In this document: positions 18,838-26,391 of the stretch, one piece after another
Numbering within the stretch: position 1 is the stretch's first letter
Layout of the letters: each line of letters starts with the position of its first letter
From: Acidobacteria bacterium UBA2994
GTDB lineage: Bacteria > Acidobacteriota > Vicinamibacteria > Vicinamibacterales > UBA8438
Assembly (NCBI GenBank): GCA_002346545.1
Contig: DEAA01000006.1
Span: forward strand, 12,875-69,812
Direction: 5' to 3'
DNA length: 56,938 bases
Translations under genes and position numbers: made by a program
The notes under the pieces: model-generated
Told to the model about the DNA's origin: nothing
The model's input: only the letters and a program-made list of their open reading frames with translations
Database searches by the model: none

Positions 18838-18866
18838 ATAGTAGAAGGCGGTCGGCTCGGTGTCAA
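18838..18866 (-). promoter_or_regulatory. Sigma-70 promoter of the dcw operon
   Basis: On the minus strand TTGACA (18866-18861) and TACTAT (18843-18838) are separated by exactly 17 bp. This is a consensus -35 and a five-of-six -10. Transcription would begin near 18831, about 30 nt before the mraZ GTG. The flanking sequence (18861-18910) is unusually AT-rich for this window. Confidence 0.85.
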
Positions 18867-18996
18867 CAGATAAAAACTTTCTGTTCAATAATTTACGTCT
18901 AATTTTCGTCCCCATGCTTCGCAAACTGGCGCGACGGATGGTCTCAGTGCCTTTCCGCCCATCGCGACGCACCAGCTCCACCTTGGTCCACTGACG

Positions 18997-20076
18997 ATGC
19001 TAAAGGCAGGACTGATCGGGCTTCCCTCCACCGGCAAGAGCACCCTCTTTCGCCTGCTGACGAGTTCTGGCGAATCGGCTACCGGAAGCGGACGGCAGAA
19101 AGCTCAGATGGGCGTGGCGCGGGTACCAGACACTCGGCTCGACCGCCTGACAGCACTCTTCGAACCAAAGAAGCACGTGCCGGCGACCCTCGAGGTCACC
19201 GAGCTCACCGGGCACGGAGGCGCTTCGGCTCTCGTCGACGTCTCAGGGTTCCGCGACGCGCACGCACTGCTACACCTGCTTCGAATGTTCACCGATGACC
19301 GCGTGCCGCACGCGTCCGGAAGCGTCGATCCGCTCAGCGATATCCGGGCGATGGAAGACGAGCTCATTTTGGCCGACCTCGCGGTCGCCGAGCGGCGACT
19401 GGAGAGGATCCAGCAGGACCGCAAGAAGGGAAAGAGCCGGGAACTGGACGAAGAACAGCGGGTCATCGAAACGTGCCGGTCCGCGCTCGAGGAGGGGCAA
19501 GCGCTCCGCAACCTGTCGTTGGAAGGAGACGACACCAAGCGCCTGCGCGGCTTCAGCTTCCTCTCGGCAAAACCTCAGCTGATCGTACTGAACCTCGACG
19601 AGGCGGACGTCAGCGATTCGGCCGGCGCCGTGGAGCGAGCTGGACTATCCGGCGCCCTGAGCGGCAGCGGCACCGAAGCCGTTCCGCTCTGCGCGAAAAT
19701 CGAGCTCGAGATCGCGGAGCTGCCACCCGAAGATCGAGCCGCCTTTCTCGCCGACCTTGGACTCTCGGACTCTGGCCTCGACCGAGTCATCCGGGCAAGC
19801 TATCATCTACTCGGGTATCGTTCGTTCTTCACCGTCGGCAAAGACGAGTGCCGCGCGTGGTCGATCCCGGCGGGCACCTCGGCCCAAGAGGCCGCGGGTG
19901 AGATCCACAGCGACTTGGCACGAGGCTTCATCCGCGCCGAGGTCGTGCCCTGCGACGCGCTCATTGCCCGCGACGGCTCGCATGCAGCCTGTCGAGAGCA
20001 CGGCGAGGTCAGACTCGAGGGCAAGGAGTACGTCGTCGCCGACGGCGACGTTATTAACTTTCGCTTCGCGACATGA
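18997..20076 (+). CDS. ychF: YchF/OLA1-type P-loop ATPase (divergent)
   Basis: This 359-residue Obg-related protein of the ribosome-associated YchF family hydrolyses ATP. The Walker A motif GLPSTGKST lies at residues 8-16 and the NxxE-type base-specificity motif is NLDE. A helical insertion separates the G domain from a C-terminal TGS/DUF933 region (about 275-358; FFTVGKDECRAWSIPAGTS, then GFIRAEVV). The G3 region reads ELTGHGGAS instead of the usual DIAGLVKGAS, so it is an unusual member. It is divergent from mraZ and overlaps the next gene as ATGA. Confidence 0.88.
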   Translation: MLKAGLIGLPSTGKSTLFRLLTSSGESATGSGRQKAQMGVARVPDTRLDRLTALFEPKKHVPATLEVTELTGHGGASALVDVSGFRDAHALLHLLRMFTDDRVPHASGSVDPLSDIRAMEDELILADLAVAERRLERIQQDRKKGKSRELDEEQRVIETCRSALEEGQALRNLSLEGDDTKRLRGFSFLSAKPQLIVLNLDEADVSDSAGAVERAGLSGALSGSGTEAVPLCAKIELEIAELPPEDRAAFLADLGLSDSGLDRVIRASYHLLGYRSFFTVGKDECRAWSIPAGTSAQEAAGEIHSDLARGFIRAEVVPCDALIARDGSHAACREHGEVRLEGKEYVVADGDVINFRFAT

Positions 20077-21056
20077 GAACGCTTATTACCGGTGGCGCCG
20101 GATTCATCGGCTCGCATCTAGCACACGCCCTGCTCGAGGCCGGCCATGAGGTTTTCGTTCTCGACAACCTCTCGACCGGCTCAATCGACAACATCGAACC
20201 CCTGAAGTCGCACCCTGGCTTCGACTATGCCATCGACACGATCACCAACGAGCCGGTGCTGGCCGAGCACATCGACCGGAGCGATGTGGTCTTCCACCTC
20301 GCGGCTGCCGTGGGTGTCCAGCTGATCGTCGAAGCACCAGTCCACACCATCGAGACTAACGTAAACGGCACCGAAGCGGTGTTACGTCACGCGGTGAAAA
20401 AACGAAAGCTCGTGGTCATCGCCTCGACCTCGGAGGTCTACGGTAAGAGCACGGCCATTCCGTTCCACGAGGACACCGAGTTGGTGCTGGGTTCGACCCG
20501 GCAGCATCGCTGGGCGTATGCCTGCTCGAAGGCGATCGACGAGTTCCTGGCGCTGGCGTACTGGAAGGAGCGACAGCTGCCGGTGATCATCGTGCGGCTC
20601 TTCAACACCGTCGGGCCTCGTCAAACGGGGCGCTACGGGATGGTGATCCCGAACTTCGTCCAGCAAGCGCTAGCCCATGAACCGATCACTGTGTTCGGGA
20701 CCGGCACCCAATCACGCAGCTTCGGGTATGTCGGCGACGTGGTGCGCGGCATCCTCGCCCTGGTCGATGAACCAAAGGCGGTGGGCGAGGTCTTCAACCT
20801 GGGCAACGACGGGGAGATCTCGATTCGAGATCTCGCCAGCTTGGTCAAGACCATGGCGGCCAGTCGCTCCGACATTGTCAACGTGCCCTACGAGGAAGCC
20901 TACGAAAGCGGCTTTGAAGACATGCCCCGGCGGGTACCCGACCTGTCGAAGGCCAGAGCACTGGTTGGCTACGCGCCACAGGTCCAGCTGCAGGAGATCC
21001 TTAAAAGGGTGATCGAACACCACCGGACCGGCGACCCCGAACGCTGGCGGACCTGA
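20073..21056 (+). CDS. NAD-dependent sugar-nucleotide epimerase/dehydratase
   Basis: This is an extended short-chain dehydrogenase of 327 residues. The NAD loop TGGAGFIGSH lies at residues 6-15 and the catalytic Tyr-Lys pair at Y149-x3-K153. The RLFNTVGPRQTGRYGMVIP segment is shared by UDP-glucuronate decarboxylases and UDP-glucose 4-epimerases. The exact substrate cannot be read from the sequence. It is translationally coupled to ychF (ATGA), an unusual partner for a sugar enzyme. Confidence 0.85.
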   Translation: MRTLITGGAGFIGSHLAHALLEAGHEVFVLDNLSTGSIDNIEPLKSHPGFDYAIDTITNEPVLAEHIDRSDVVFHLAAAVGVQLIVEAPVHTIETNVNGTEAVLRHAVKKRKLVVIASTSEVYGKSTAIPFHEDTELVLGSTRQHRWAYACSKAIDEFLALAYWKERQLPVIIVRLFNTVGPRQTGRYGMVIPNFVQQALAHEPITVFGTGTQSRSFGYVGDVVRGILALVDEPKAVGEVFNLGNDGEISIRDLASLVKTMAASRSDIVNVPYEEAYESGFEDMPRRVPDLSKARALVGYAPQVQLQEILKRVIEHHRTGDPERWRT

Positions 21057-21151
21057 GCCTAGAGTGCGTTGCGAGGCACGGCAAGGCTTTGAAACGGGCT
21101 CTTGACGTCGACTACCCTTTAGTCTGGCACCGACGTATATTGGGCCCAGAG

Positions 21152-21879
21152 ATGTTCGGACGCAGCCCTTGCCGTGCCGCCAGCGCTCTGCTGGCCCTCG
21201 TGGCCAGTGTGGCCCCCGTTCTGGCCAACGAGCTGGAGCTGACTATGGGCGGGGGCGCGTCACGATCCTGGCTCAGGACACGTCGCTGAAGGCGATTCTG
21301 GCGGAATGGGACCGCGTCGGGAATACGGTAGTAATCGATGCCGACAAGCTTGCCGACGAGCGCATCAGTCTCGAGCTGGTGGACGTGCCGGAGGCGGCAG
21401 CGCTCCCGACGCTCCTTCGCACGGCGGCTGGCTATATGGCAGCACCGCGAGCCGCAGCCAGCGGGGGTGCGTCCCGCTTCGATCGCATCTTAATCATGGC
21501 CACGAGCAAGCCGGCCGCGCCAGCGAATCCGCCCGCCACGACGGCGCGCCGGGCGCCGAGCCCAGCTCCTCTGAGCGCCGGAGGACAACGCCTGGAAGTA
21601 GTGCCGAATGCGCCACGTGGCCGGACATCTTTCACCGTCAGCGCTGCCCAGCAGGAACAGCTCGACCAGCTGCAGGCTCTGCTGCAACAAAGCGGTGATG
21701 AGGAAGAAAACGAGCCGGATGGAAAGGACGAGCCAGTGTTCGGCAACCTGCCGAGCTCCCTACCCGGGCAGATGATGTCCACCGACGACGGCAGCACTCC
21801 AGAGAGCGTGCCCAAGGGGACCTTTGGCTCGACGCCGTCCGCCCAGACGGCCGTACTGATACCGTTCCCCGGACGCTAG
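21152..21879 (+). CDS. Secreted STN-like domain protein, frameshifted in a G-run
   Basis: A signal peptide begins at the ATG at 21152 (FGRSPCRAASALLALVASVA, then cleavage near VLA-NE) and continues to MGGG at 21245-21253. The rest of the protein (VTILAQDTSLKAILAEWDRV onward) is in another frame. One extra G in the run 21251-21255 would join them exactly. The segment TSLKAILAEWDRVGNTVVID resembles the secretin/TonB short N-terminal (STN) domain. A Pro/Ala-rich low-complexity part follows. The break may be an assembly error, a true mutation or phase variation. Its partner is unknown. Confidence 0.6.
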
Positions 21880-22664
21880 TCCGGACCCGCGTGTTGGCTC
21901 GGGTGCTCCGTTCCATACAGGCCGACCGTAGGTTCAGGGATGTCATGTCCCTCGAGGCGAAGCAGCGCCCCCTTCGTGTCCAAACCGCCTGTAAAACCCC
22001 CAAGCAGGCCACCGCTGGCAAGCACCCGATGACAGGGAATGACGATCGGCACGGGATTGCGCCCAAGTGCCCCGCCGACCGCGCGACTTGCACCCGGTGA
22101 ACCTAGTGAGCGGGCGAGCGTACCGTAGCTCGACACGCGACCGAACGCGATCCCGTCTACCGCCCGCAGCACCTTCTCGGTGAACGGCGTAACCTGACGC
22201 AGGTCGATCGGAAGCTGGAATCGGGTTAGGCGGCCGGCAAAGTAGGCTTCGAGCTGGTCCGTCGCTTCGGACACACTCTCATCATCACGCCACACCTCGG
22301 CCGACCACTTTTGCAGCCACCCCCGGTAGGTTTCGTCGGACGTCTGACGGAAGGACACGTCACACAACCCCTCGTCGGTCGCTCCCACGAAGATCCGCCC
22401 CACCGGCGAGGCGATTGATCCGAACCTCACTACCGAATGACCGGCCCAATCGAACGCCGCCTTGCGACGTTGCCGCACGGCGCGTAGCTGCTGCGAGCTG
22501 GTTTCATACGGAGCGTCCAGCCCCCTCAGCCCTCGCGCCGGTTCCCAGTGCCGTGCGCACGAGTCGCAGGTCTCGGCGTGGCGGGTAAGCACATCCGTCG
22601 ACTCAGGACGGTGGTCGCCAGCCAACCACGCGTTCAGCTCTCGCGCGAACCGTTTGCAGTTCAT
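21876..22664 (-). CDS. zf-HC2 anti-sigma-type zinc finger fused to O6-alkylguanine-DNA alkyltransferase
   Basis: The N-terminus (residues 1-40) carries the zf-HC2/ZAS pattern C3 ... H29-x3-C33-x2-C36, as in anti-sigma factors. The remainder (about 78-245) is a complete Ogt/MGMT-type suicide alkyltransferase, with the active-site motif IPCHRV (Cys211), the RAVGGALGRNP turn before it and the helix-turn-helix around FGRVSSYGTLA. The ATG at 22664 has GGAGGA eight bases upstream; the longer TTG frame to 22685 is less likely. A degenerate ECF sigma gene lies 60 bp upstream, in the order usual for sigma/anti-sigma pairs. This suggests an alkylation-responsive regulator, but that is inference. Confidence 0.85.
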   Translation of the reverse strand: MNCKRFARELNAWLAGDHRPESTDVLTRHAETCDSCARHWEPARGLRGLDAPYETSSQQLRAVRQRRKAAFDWAGHSVVRFGSIASPVGRIFVGATDEGLCDVSFRQTSDETYRGWLQKWSAEVWRDDESVSEATDQLEAYFAGRLTRFQLPIDLRQVTPFTEKVLRAVDGIAFGRVSSYGTLARSLGSPGASRAVGGALGRNPVPIVIPCHRVLASGGLLGGFTGGLDTKGALLRLEGHDIPEPTVGLYGTEHPSQHAGPD

Positions 22665-22723
22665 TAGTGTTTCCTCCGGGCACAATCCGCAACCGCACCC
22701 TGTTCGTCGAGCTCACGCCGCAG

Positions 22724-23199
22724 TCATCGCGCCGCCTGATAGACGCTTACCCGCGCTGCCGCGGTCGTACAGTCGAGCGTCTCCCCGAGTTCGGCACCAC
22801 GGTGGCCTGGAGCCAGCGTTCCACGAACGCCGCCCGTTGCTTCGGAGGCAACTGAGCGACCGCTTCTCACAAGACGGTCGCCATGGTGTCGAACTCGAGA
22901 GACTCTGATGTGGCCGGCGTCGAACTGGCATGCTCTTCTTCCAGATCGGTCTCGGGTTGACGGCGTGCGGCACGACGGTGATTCAAGAACAGATTCGTGG
23001 CAATGCGATACAGCCAAGCGCGGCGATTCGCGGTGGCGGGCAGCTAGTCCACCTGACGGAATGCCCGCAGGAAGGTCTCCTAGAACAGATCTTCCCCGAG
23101 GATGACATCTCCCGTCAGTCGCGCGAAATAGCCGAGTTGCGCCCCCTAATAGCGGTCAATGAGCTCGCCGCAATCGACCGCTGTATCCCAATATCGCAC
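22724..23199 (-). pseudogene. Degenerate ECF sigma factor gene
   Basis: Translation of the minus strand from a GTG at 23199 gives RYWDTAVDCGELIDRY, then ARLTGDVILGEDLF, then ETFLRAF, ANRRAWLYRIATNLFLNHRR and VAQLPPKQRAAFVERW. These are regions 2 and 4 of an ECF sigma factor. In-frame stops lie at 23146-23148, 23080-23082 and 23044-23046 (all TAG) and at 22867-22869 (TGA). A frameshift near 22800-22815 is needed to reach the final helix (GAELGETLDCTTAAARVSVY). At least two of the TAGs replace an expected Gln, as in EDLF-Q-ETF. Confidence 0.8.
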
Positions 23200-23272
23200 C
23201 CTGAATCCAGAACCGACTAATGAAGCTGTTCTTACCCCATAACCCCAACGAAAGTCCGCTGCGAGAAACGAG

Positions 23273-23301
23273 TTGGGGAAAGCCCTCCGCGTCGGTATGG
23301 T
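23273..23301 (+). promoter_or_regulatory. Possible murJ promoter
   Basis: TTGGGG (23273-23278) and TATGGT (23296-23301) are separated by 17 bp and end about 50 bp before the murJ ATG. Each hexamer matches consensus at four of six positions, so this is tentative. Confidence 0.35.
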
Positions 23302-23351
23302 ACGCTGGCCACGGCCGGACCACGCCCGGTCCCAACCCACGACACTGAACG

Positions 23352-25007
23352 ATGACACGCTCCGAGCCGGCCGCGCCGGCCCCGGCGTCCTCCCCAACCG
23401 AACCGTCCTCCGGTAACGACAACTCGGGCCTGACGGGGTCGGCCACCGTCGTTGGCGCCGCCACCATGACCAGTCGAGCTCTGGGGCTCGTGCGCGACCA
23501 AGCGCTGGCGTTCTACTTCGGTGCTGGCGATGCGATGGACGCATTCTATGTCGCGTTCCGCGTGCCGAACCTCATGCGGGACCTGTTCGCCGAAGGCGCG
23601 ATGAGTGCGGCGTTCGTACCCACCTTCACCCGTCGTCTGACCCACGACGGACGAGAGGCGGCTTGGCGGCTCGGCACCCAGCTGATCAACGCCTTGGTCG
23701 TGGTCACCGGCGTGCTCGTGGCGGCTGGCATCCTCTTCGCCGAACCTATCACCCGCACAATCGCGGGCGACTTTGCCGCCGTACCGGGCAAGCTCGAGCT
23801 GACCACGCAAATGACCAGGCTGATGCTGCCCTTCTTGACCCTGGTGGCCATCGCGGCCGCCTGCATGGGCATGCTCAATTCGCTCCGCCGGTTCTTCACC
23901 CCGGCGCTGTCGCCCGCGATGTTCAACGTCAGCCTGATCGTCTGCGCGGTGGCATTGGTCCCGCTGATGCCGAGCATCGGCCTGGATCCGATCATGGCGA
24001 TCGCCTTGGGCGTCGTTGTGGGCGGCCTAGGTCAGATCGGGGCACAGTACTGGGCACTCCGGCGCGAGGGATTCCGCTATCGGCTCCTCCTGGATCCGCG
24101 GGACCAGGGGTTACGCGAAGTGCTGAGCCTAATGGGTCCAGGAACCATCGCGGGCGCAGCACTGCAGATCAATCTCCTCGTCACCACCATCCTCGCCACG
24201 AGCCAGGGCACGAGCGCGGTGTCGTGGCTCACCTACTCGTTCCGCCTGATGTACCTTCCGATCGGCATCTTCGGAGTCTCGATCGCCACCGCGGCACTCC
24301 CGGTCCTCTCCCGACACGCGGCGCTCGACGAGCTGGCCGGCGTTCGCAGTACCGTCTCCGAGGCTCTACGGCTCATGCTGATGTTGATGATTCCCGCCAC
24401 GGTGGGCCTGATGCTGCTAGCCGAGCCGATCGTCCGCCTCATCTTTGAGCGCGGCCTGTTCACAGCCACTGACACCAGGGGCACGGCGCTGGCGCTGGCG
24501 TGCTACGCGCCAGGCATCATCGGGTACTCGGCCGTCAGATTGGCGGTGCCGAGCTTTTATGCACTGGGCACCAGCTTCACCCCCGCGCTCGTGAGCATCG
24601 GCACCATAGTGCTCAATATCGCTCTGAATCTCGTCCTCGTCGATGCGGTCGGCTACCAAGGTTTAGCCATGGGCAACGCCATTGCGGCGCTGTCAAATGC
24701 CGGGATACTGCTGTTCTTGCTAAGGATTCGATTAGGGGGGCTCGACGACAGACTGGTACTCGATAGCCTGGCCCGGATCGCAGTCGCCACCGCAATCATG
24801 GGAGCGGCGGTGTGGGCCACCGCGCGTCGATTCGAGACACTCTGGCCAGAACCTGGCCTGATGGAGCAACTGGTGGCCGTCAGTTCAGGAATCGGCATCG
24901 GCCTCGCCACCCTGGCACTGGCGGCACGCCTACTCCGGCTGCGCGAGTTCGAGCAGGTCATGGCGCAACTGGGACGACGGTTCCGCAGACGACCAATCCG
25001 CACCTGA
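23352..25007 (+). CDS. murJ: Lipid II flippase MurJ (MviN)
   Basis: This 551-residue polytopic membrane protein of the MOP superfamily flips lipid II to the periplasm. The family N-terminal region is present (TMTSRALGLVRDQALAFYFG and DAFYVAFRVPNLMRDLFAEG, about residues 38-85), and about fourteen membrane helices follow. The first 30 residues are a Pro/Ser-rich cytoplasmic extension. murJ lies outside the dcw cluster, 4 kb from it. Confidence 0.95.
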   Translation: MTRSEPAAPAPASSPTEPSSGNDNSGLTGSATVVGAATMTSRALGLVRDQALAFYFGAGDAMDAFYVAFRVPNLMRDLFAEGAMSAAFVPTFTRRLTHDGREAAWRLGTQLINALVVVTGVLVAAGILFAEPITRTIAGDFAAVPGKLELTTQMTRLMLPFLTLVAIAAACMGMLNSLRRFFTPALSPAMFNVSLIVCAVALVPLMPSIGLDPIMAIALGVVVGGLGQIGAQYWALRREGFRYRLLLDPRDQGLREVLSLMGPGTIAGAALQINLLVTTILATSQGTSAVSWLTYSFRLMYLPIGIFGVSIATAALPVLSRHAALDELAGVRSTVSEALRLMLMLMIPATVGLMLLAEPIVRLIFERGLFTATDTRGTALALACYAPGIIGYSAVRLAVPSFYALGTSFTPALVSIGTIVLNIALNLVLVDAVGYQGLAMGNAIAALSNAGILLFLLRIRLGGLDDRLVLDSLARIAVATAIMGAAVWATARRFETLWPEPGLMEQLVAVSSGIGIGLATLALAARLLRLREFEQVMAQLGRRFRRRPIRT

Positions 25008-25048
25008 TTTGGCGTGGTACGATCGAACGATACGCCGAGCCGGACCCC

Positions 25049-25828
25049 ATGGCACGCTACGCCCCCTCCTCGATGCAATTCTCATTCGGTCCCGGCACCG
25101 TCACGCCGATGGTGAAGACCCTGATCTGGGCCAACGTCGGCGCCTTCGTGGCAAGCGAACTGATCTCACCGCTGGGCGCTCTCCTATTCGATCTCTTCGG
25201 GCTCCGCCCTCAGGCCGTGCTAACGGGCTTACGGGTGTGGCAACCGTTCACCTATCTGTTCCTACACGGCGGATTCACCCACATCCTGTTCAACATGCTC
25301 GCGCTGTGGATGTTCGGTACCGAGCTCGAGCGGTTGTGGGGGTCGAAGTTCTTTCTTCGCTACTACTTCGTCACCGGAGTGGGAGCCGGGATCACAATGA
25401 TCATCGCGTCGTTCGTGCCCTCGGCCTTCGGCGATGGCATGTACGTCTCCACGACGATTGGCGCGTCCGGCGCGGTGTACGGATTGCTACTCGCCTTCGC
25501 TCTGTATTACCCCGAGCGGCCGCTGTTCATGTTCCCGTTCCCGATTCCGATTCCGGCGAAGTATTTCGTCATGATCATCGGTGCGTTCGTCTTCTTCTCC
25601 TCGTTCAACGACACGGCCGGCGGCATCGCCCACATGGCCCACCTGGGCGGCCTGGCCGTAGGCTACTTCTACCTCAAGCGGGGTGGCGGAGCCGGCCTCT
25701 CTCAGATGGGTCGATTCGGCGTGATGGCCGAAATCAAGTACCGGTACCTCAAGTGGAAGATGGGGCGGCTCCGGAAGAAATTCCAGATCCATCCAGGTCG
25801 GGACGACTGGGACAGTCGCGTGCACTAG
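25049..25828 (+). CDS. Rhomboid family intramembrane serine protease
   Basis: This 259-residue membrane protein has the nucleophile in GASG (Ser140) and the catalytic His in HMAHLGG (His198). The conserved LFLHGGFTHILFNMLALWMFG lies after the first helix. Six membrane helices and a basic C-terminal tail are predicted. The ATG at 25049 follows murJ by 41 bp. An open frame extends upstream inside murJ but lacks family similarity. The substrate is unknown. Confidence 0.9.
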   Translation: MARYAPSSMQFSFGPGTVTPMVKTLIWANVGAFVASELISPLGALLFDLFGLRPQAVLTGLRVWQPFTYLFLHGGFTHILFNMLALWMFGTELERLWGSKFFLRYYFVTGVGAGITMIIASFVPSAFGDGMYVSTTIGASGAVYGLLLAFALYYPERPLFMFPFPIPIPAKYFVMIIGAFVFFSSFNDTAGGIAHMAHLGGLAVGYFYLKRGGGAGLSQMGRFGVMAEIKYRYLKWKMGRLRKKFQIHPGRDDWDSRVH

Positions 25829-25891
25829 CTAGCGCCGTCAGTTCCGCTCTACCGAACTTTTCAGCAATCCTGCGACACGAGTCCGGACAGC

Positions 25892-26245
25892 CTACTCGCC
25901 GCCTGGCAGCCAATCGGCACGGGTCGGGCTAAAGACATCCAACTCGAAGGTGTCGGCCAATGCCTCGATCTGGTGCGGCACACCCGACGGAATACGGACC
26001 ACCTCCCCATCTCGCACCAGCACCTCAGTGTCGTCGATCCGCACCTTGAGCACACCATCAAGTACGTAGGTCATCTGCTCGCTCTCGTGGGTGTGGAGAG
26101 GCACCAGCGCCCCACGCTTCAGATAAACCTGGGCAAGCGTCTGGCGGTCACCGGATACCACTTTTCTCGAGATGAGCTCTGTGACCTTGTCGAGCTCAAG
26201 CTCGTCCCATCCGGTCACAGCCACGCGTGGTCCACCCCAAGACAC
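25892..26245 (-). CDS. Cupin-domain protein
   Basis: This small (117 aa) single-domain cupin has motif 1 PLHTHESEQMTYVLDG (two His and a Glu as likely metal ligands) and motif 2 ending IPSGVPHQIEA (His). The function is not predictable; such cupins include isomerases and dioxygenases. The start is an unusual GTG without a clear Shine-Dalgarno. An internal GTG (V8 or V10) is possible. It is divergent from the E1 gene and isolated. Confidence 0.8.
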   Translation of the reverse strand: MSWGGPRVAVTGWDELELDKVTELISRKVVSGDRQTLAQVYLKRGALVPLHTHESEQMTYVLDGVLKVRIDDTEVLVRDGEVVRIPSGVPHQIEALADTFELDVFSPTRADWLPGGE

Positions 26246-26260
26246 TTAGCTTATTATCTT

Positions 26261-26289
26261 ACTATCTATCAATAACTTACACTACACAA
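26261..26289 (-). promoter_or_regulatory. Possible cupin-gene promoter
   Basis: On the minus strand TTGTGT (26289-26284) and GATAGT (26266-26261) are 17 bp apart in an AT-rich patch. Transcription would start only about 10 nt before the GTG, implying a near-leaderless message or a start further inside. Tentative. Confidence 0.3.
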
Positions 26290-26317
26290 TGGACGTCAGC
26301 CAGCTGGCTCCATGCGA

Positions 26318-26326
26318 TGCTATAAT
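26318..26326 (+). promoter_or_regulatory. Extended -10 promoter for the E1 gene
   Basis: TGCTATAAT is a perfect extended -10 element with no good -35. Transcription would begin near 26333. This makes the upstream GTG at 26338 almost leaderless and favours the ATG at 26392 as start. Confidence 0.6.
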
Positions 26327-26391
26327 CTACAGGTCATGTGGGCTCGCGGTCGGATTCTCGGAGCACACCCAGCTCGCAGGACTCCGCCATC

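Noticed and set aside
22724..23199. Reassignment of TAG as Gln to explain the sigma gene stops
   Set aside because: Several genes in the window (for example rpoD and ftsI neighbours such as nuoM) end in TAG, and a TGA and a frameshift are also present, so a pseudogene is simpler.
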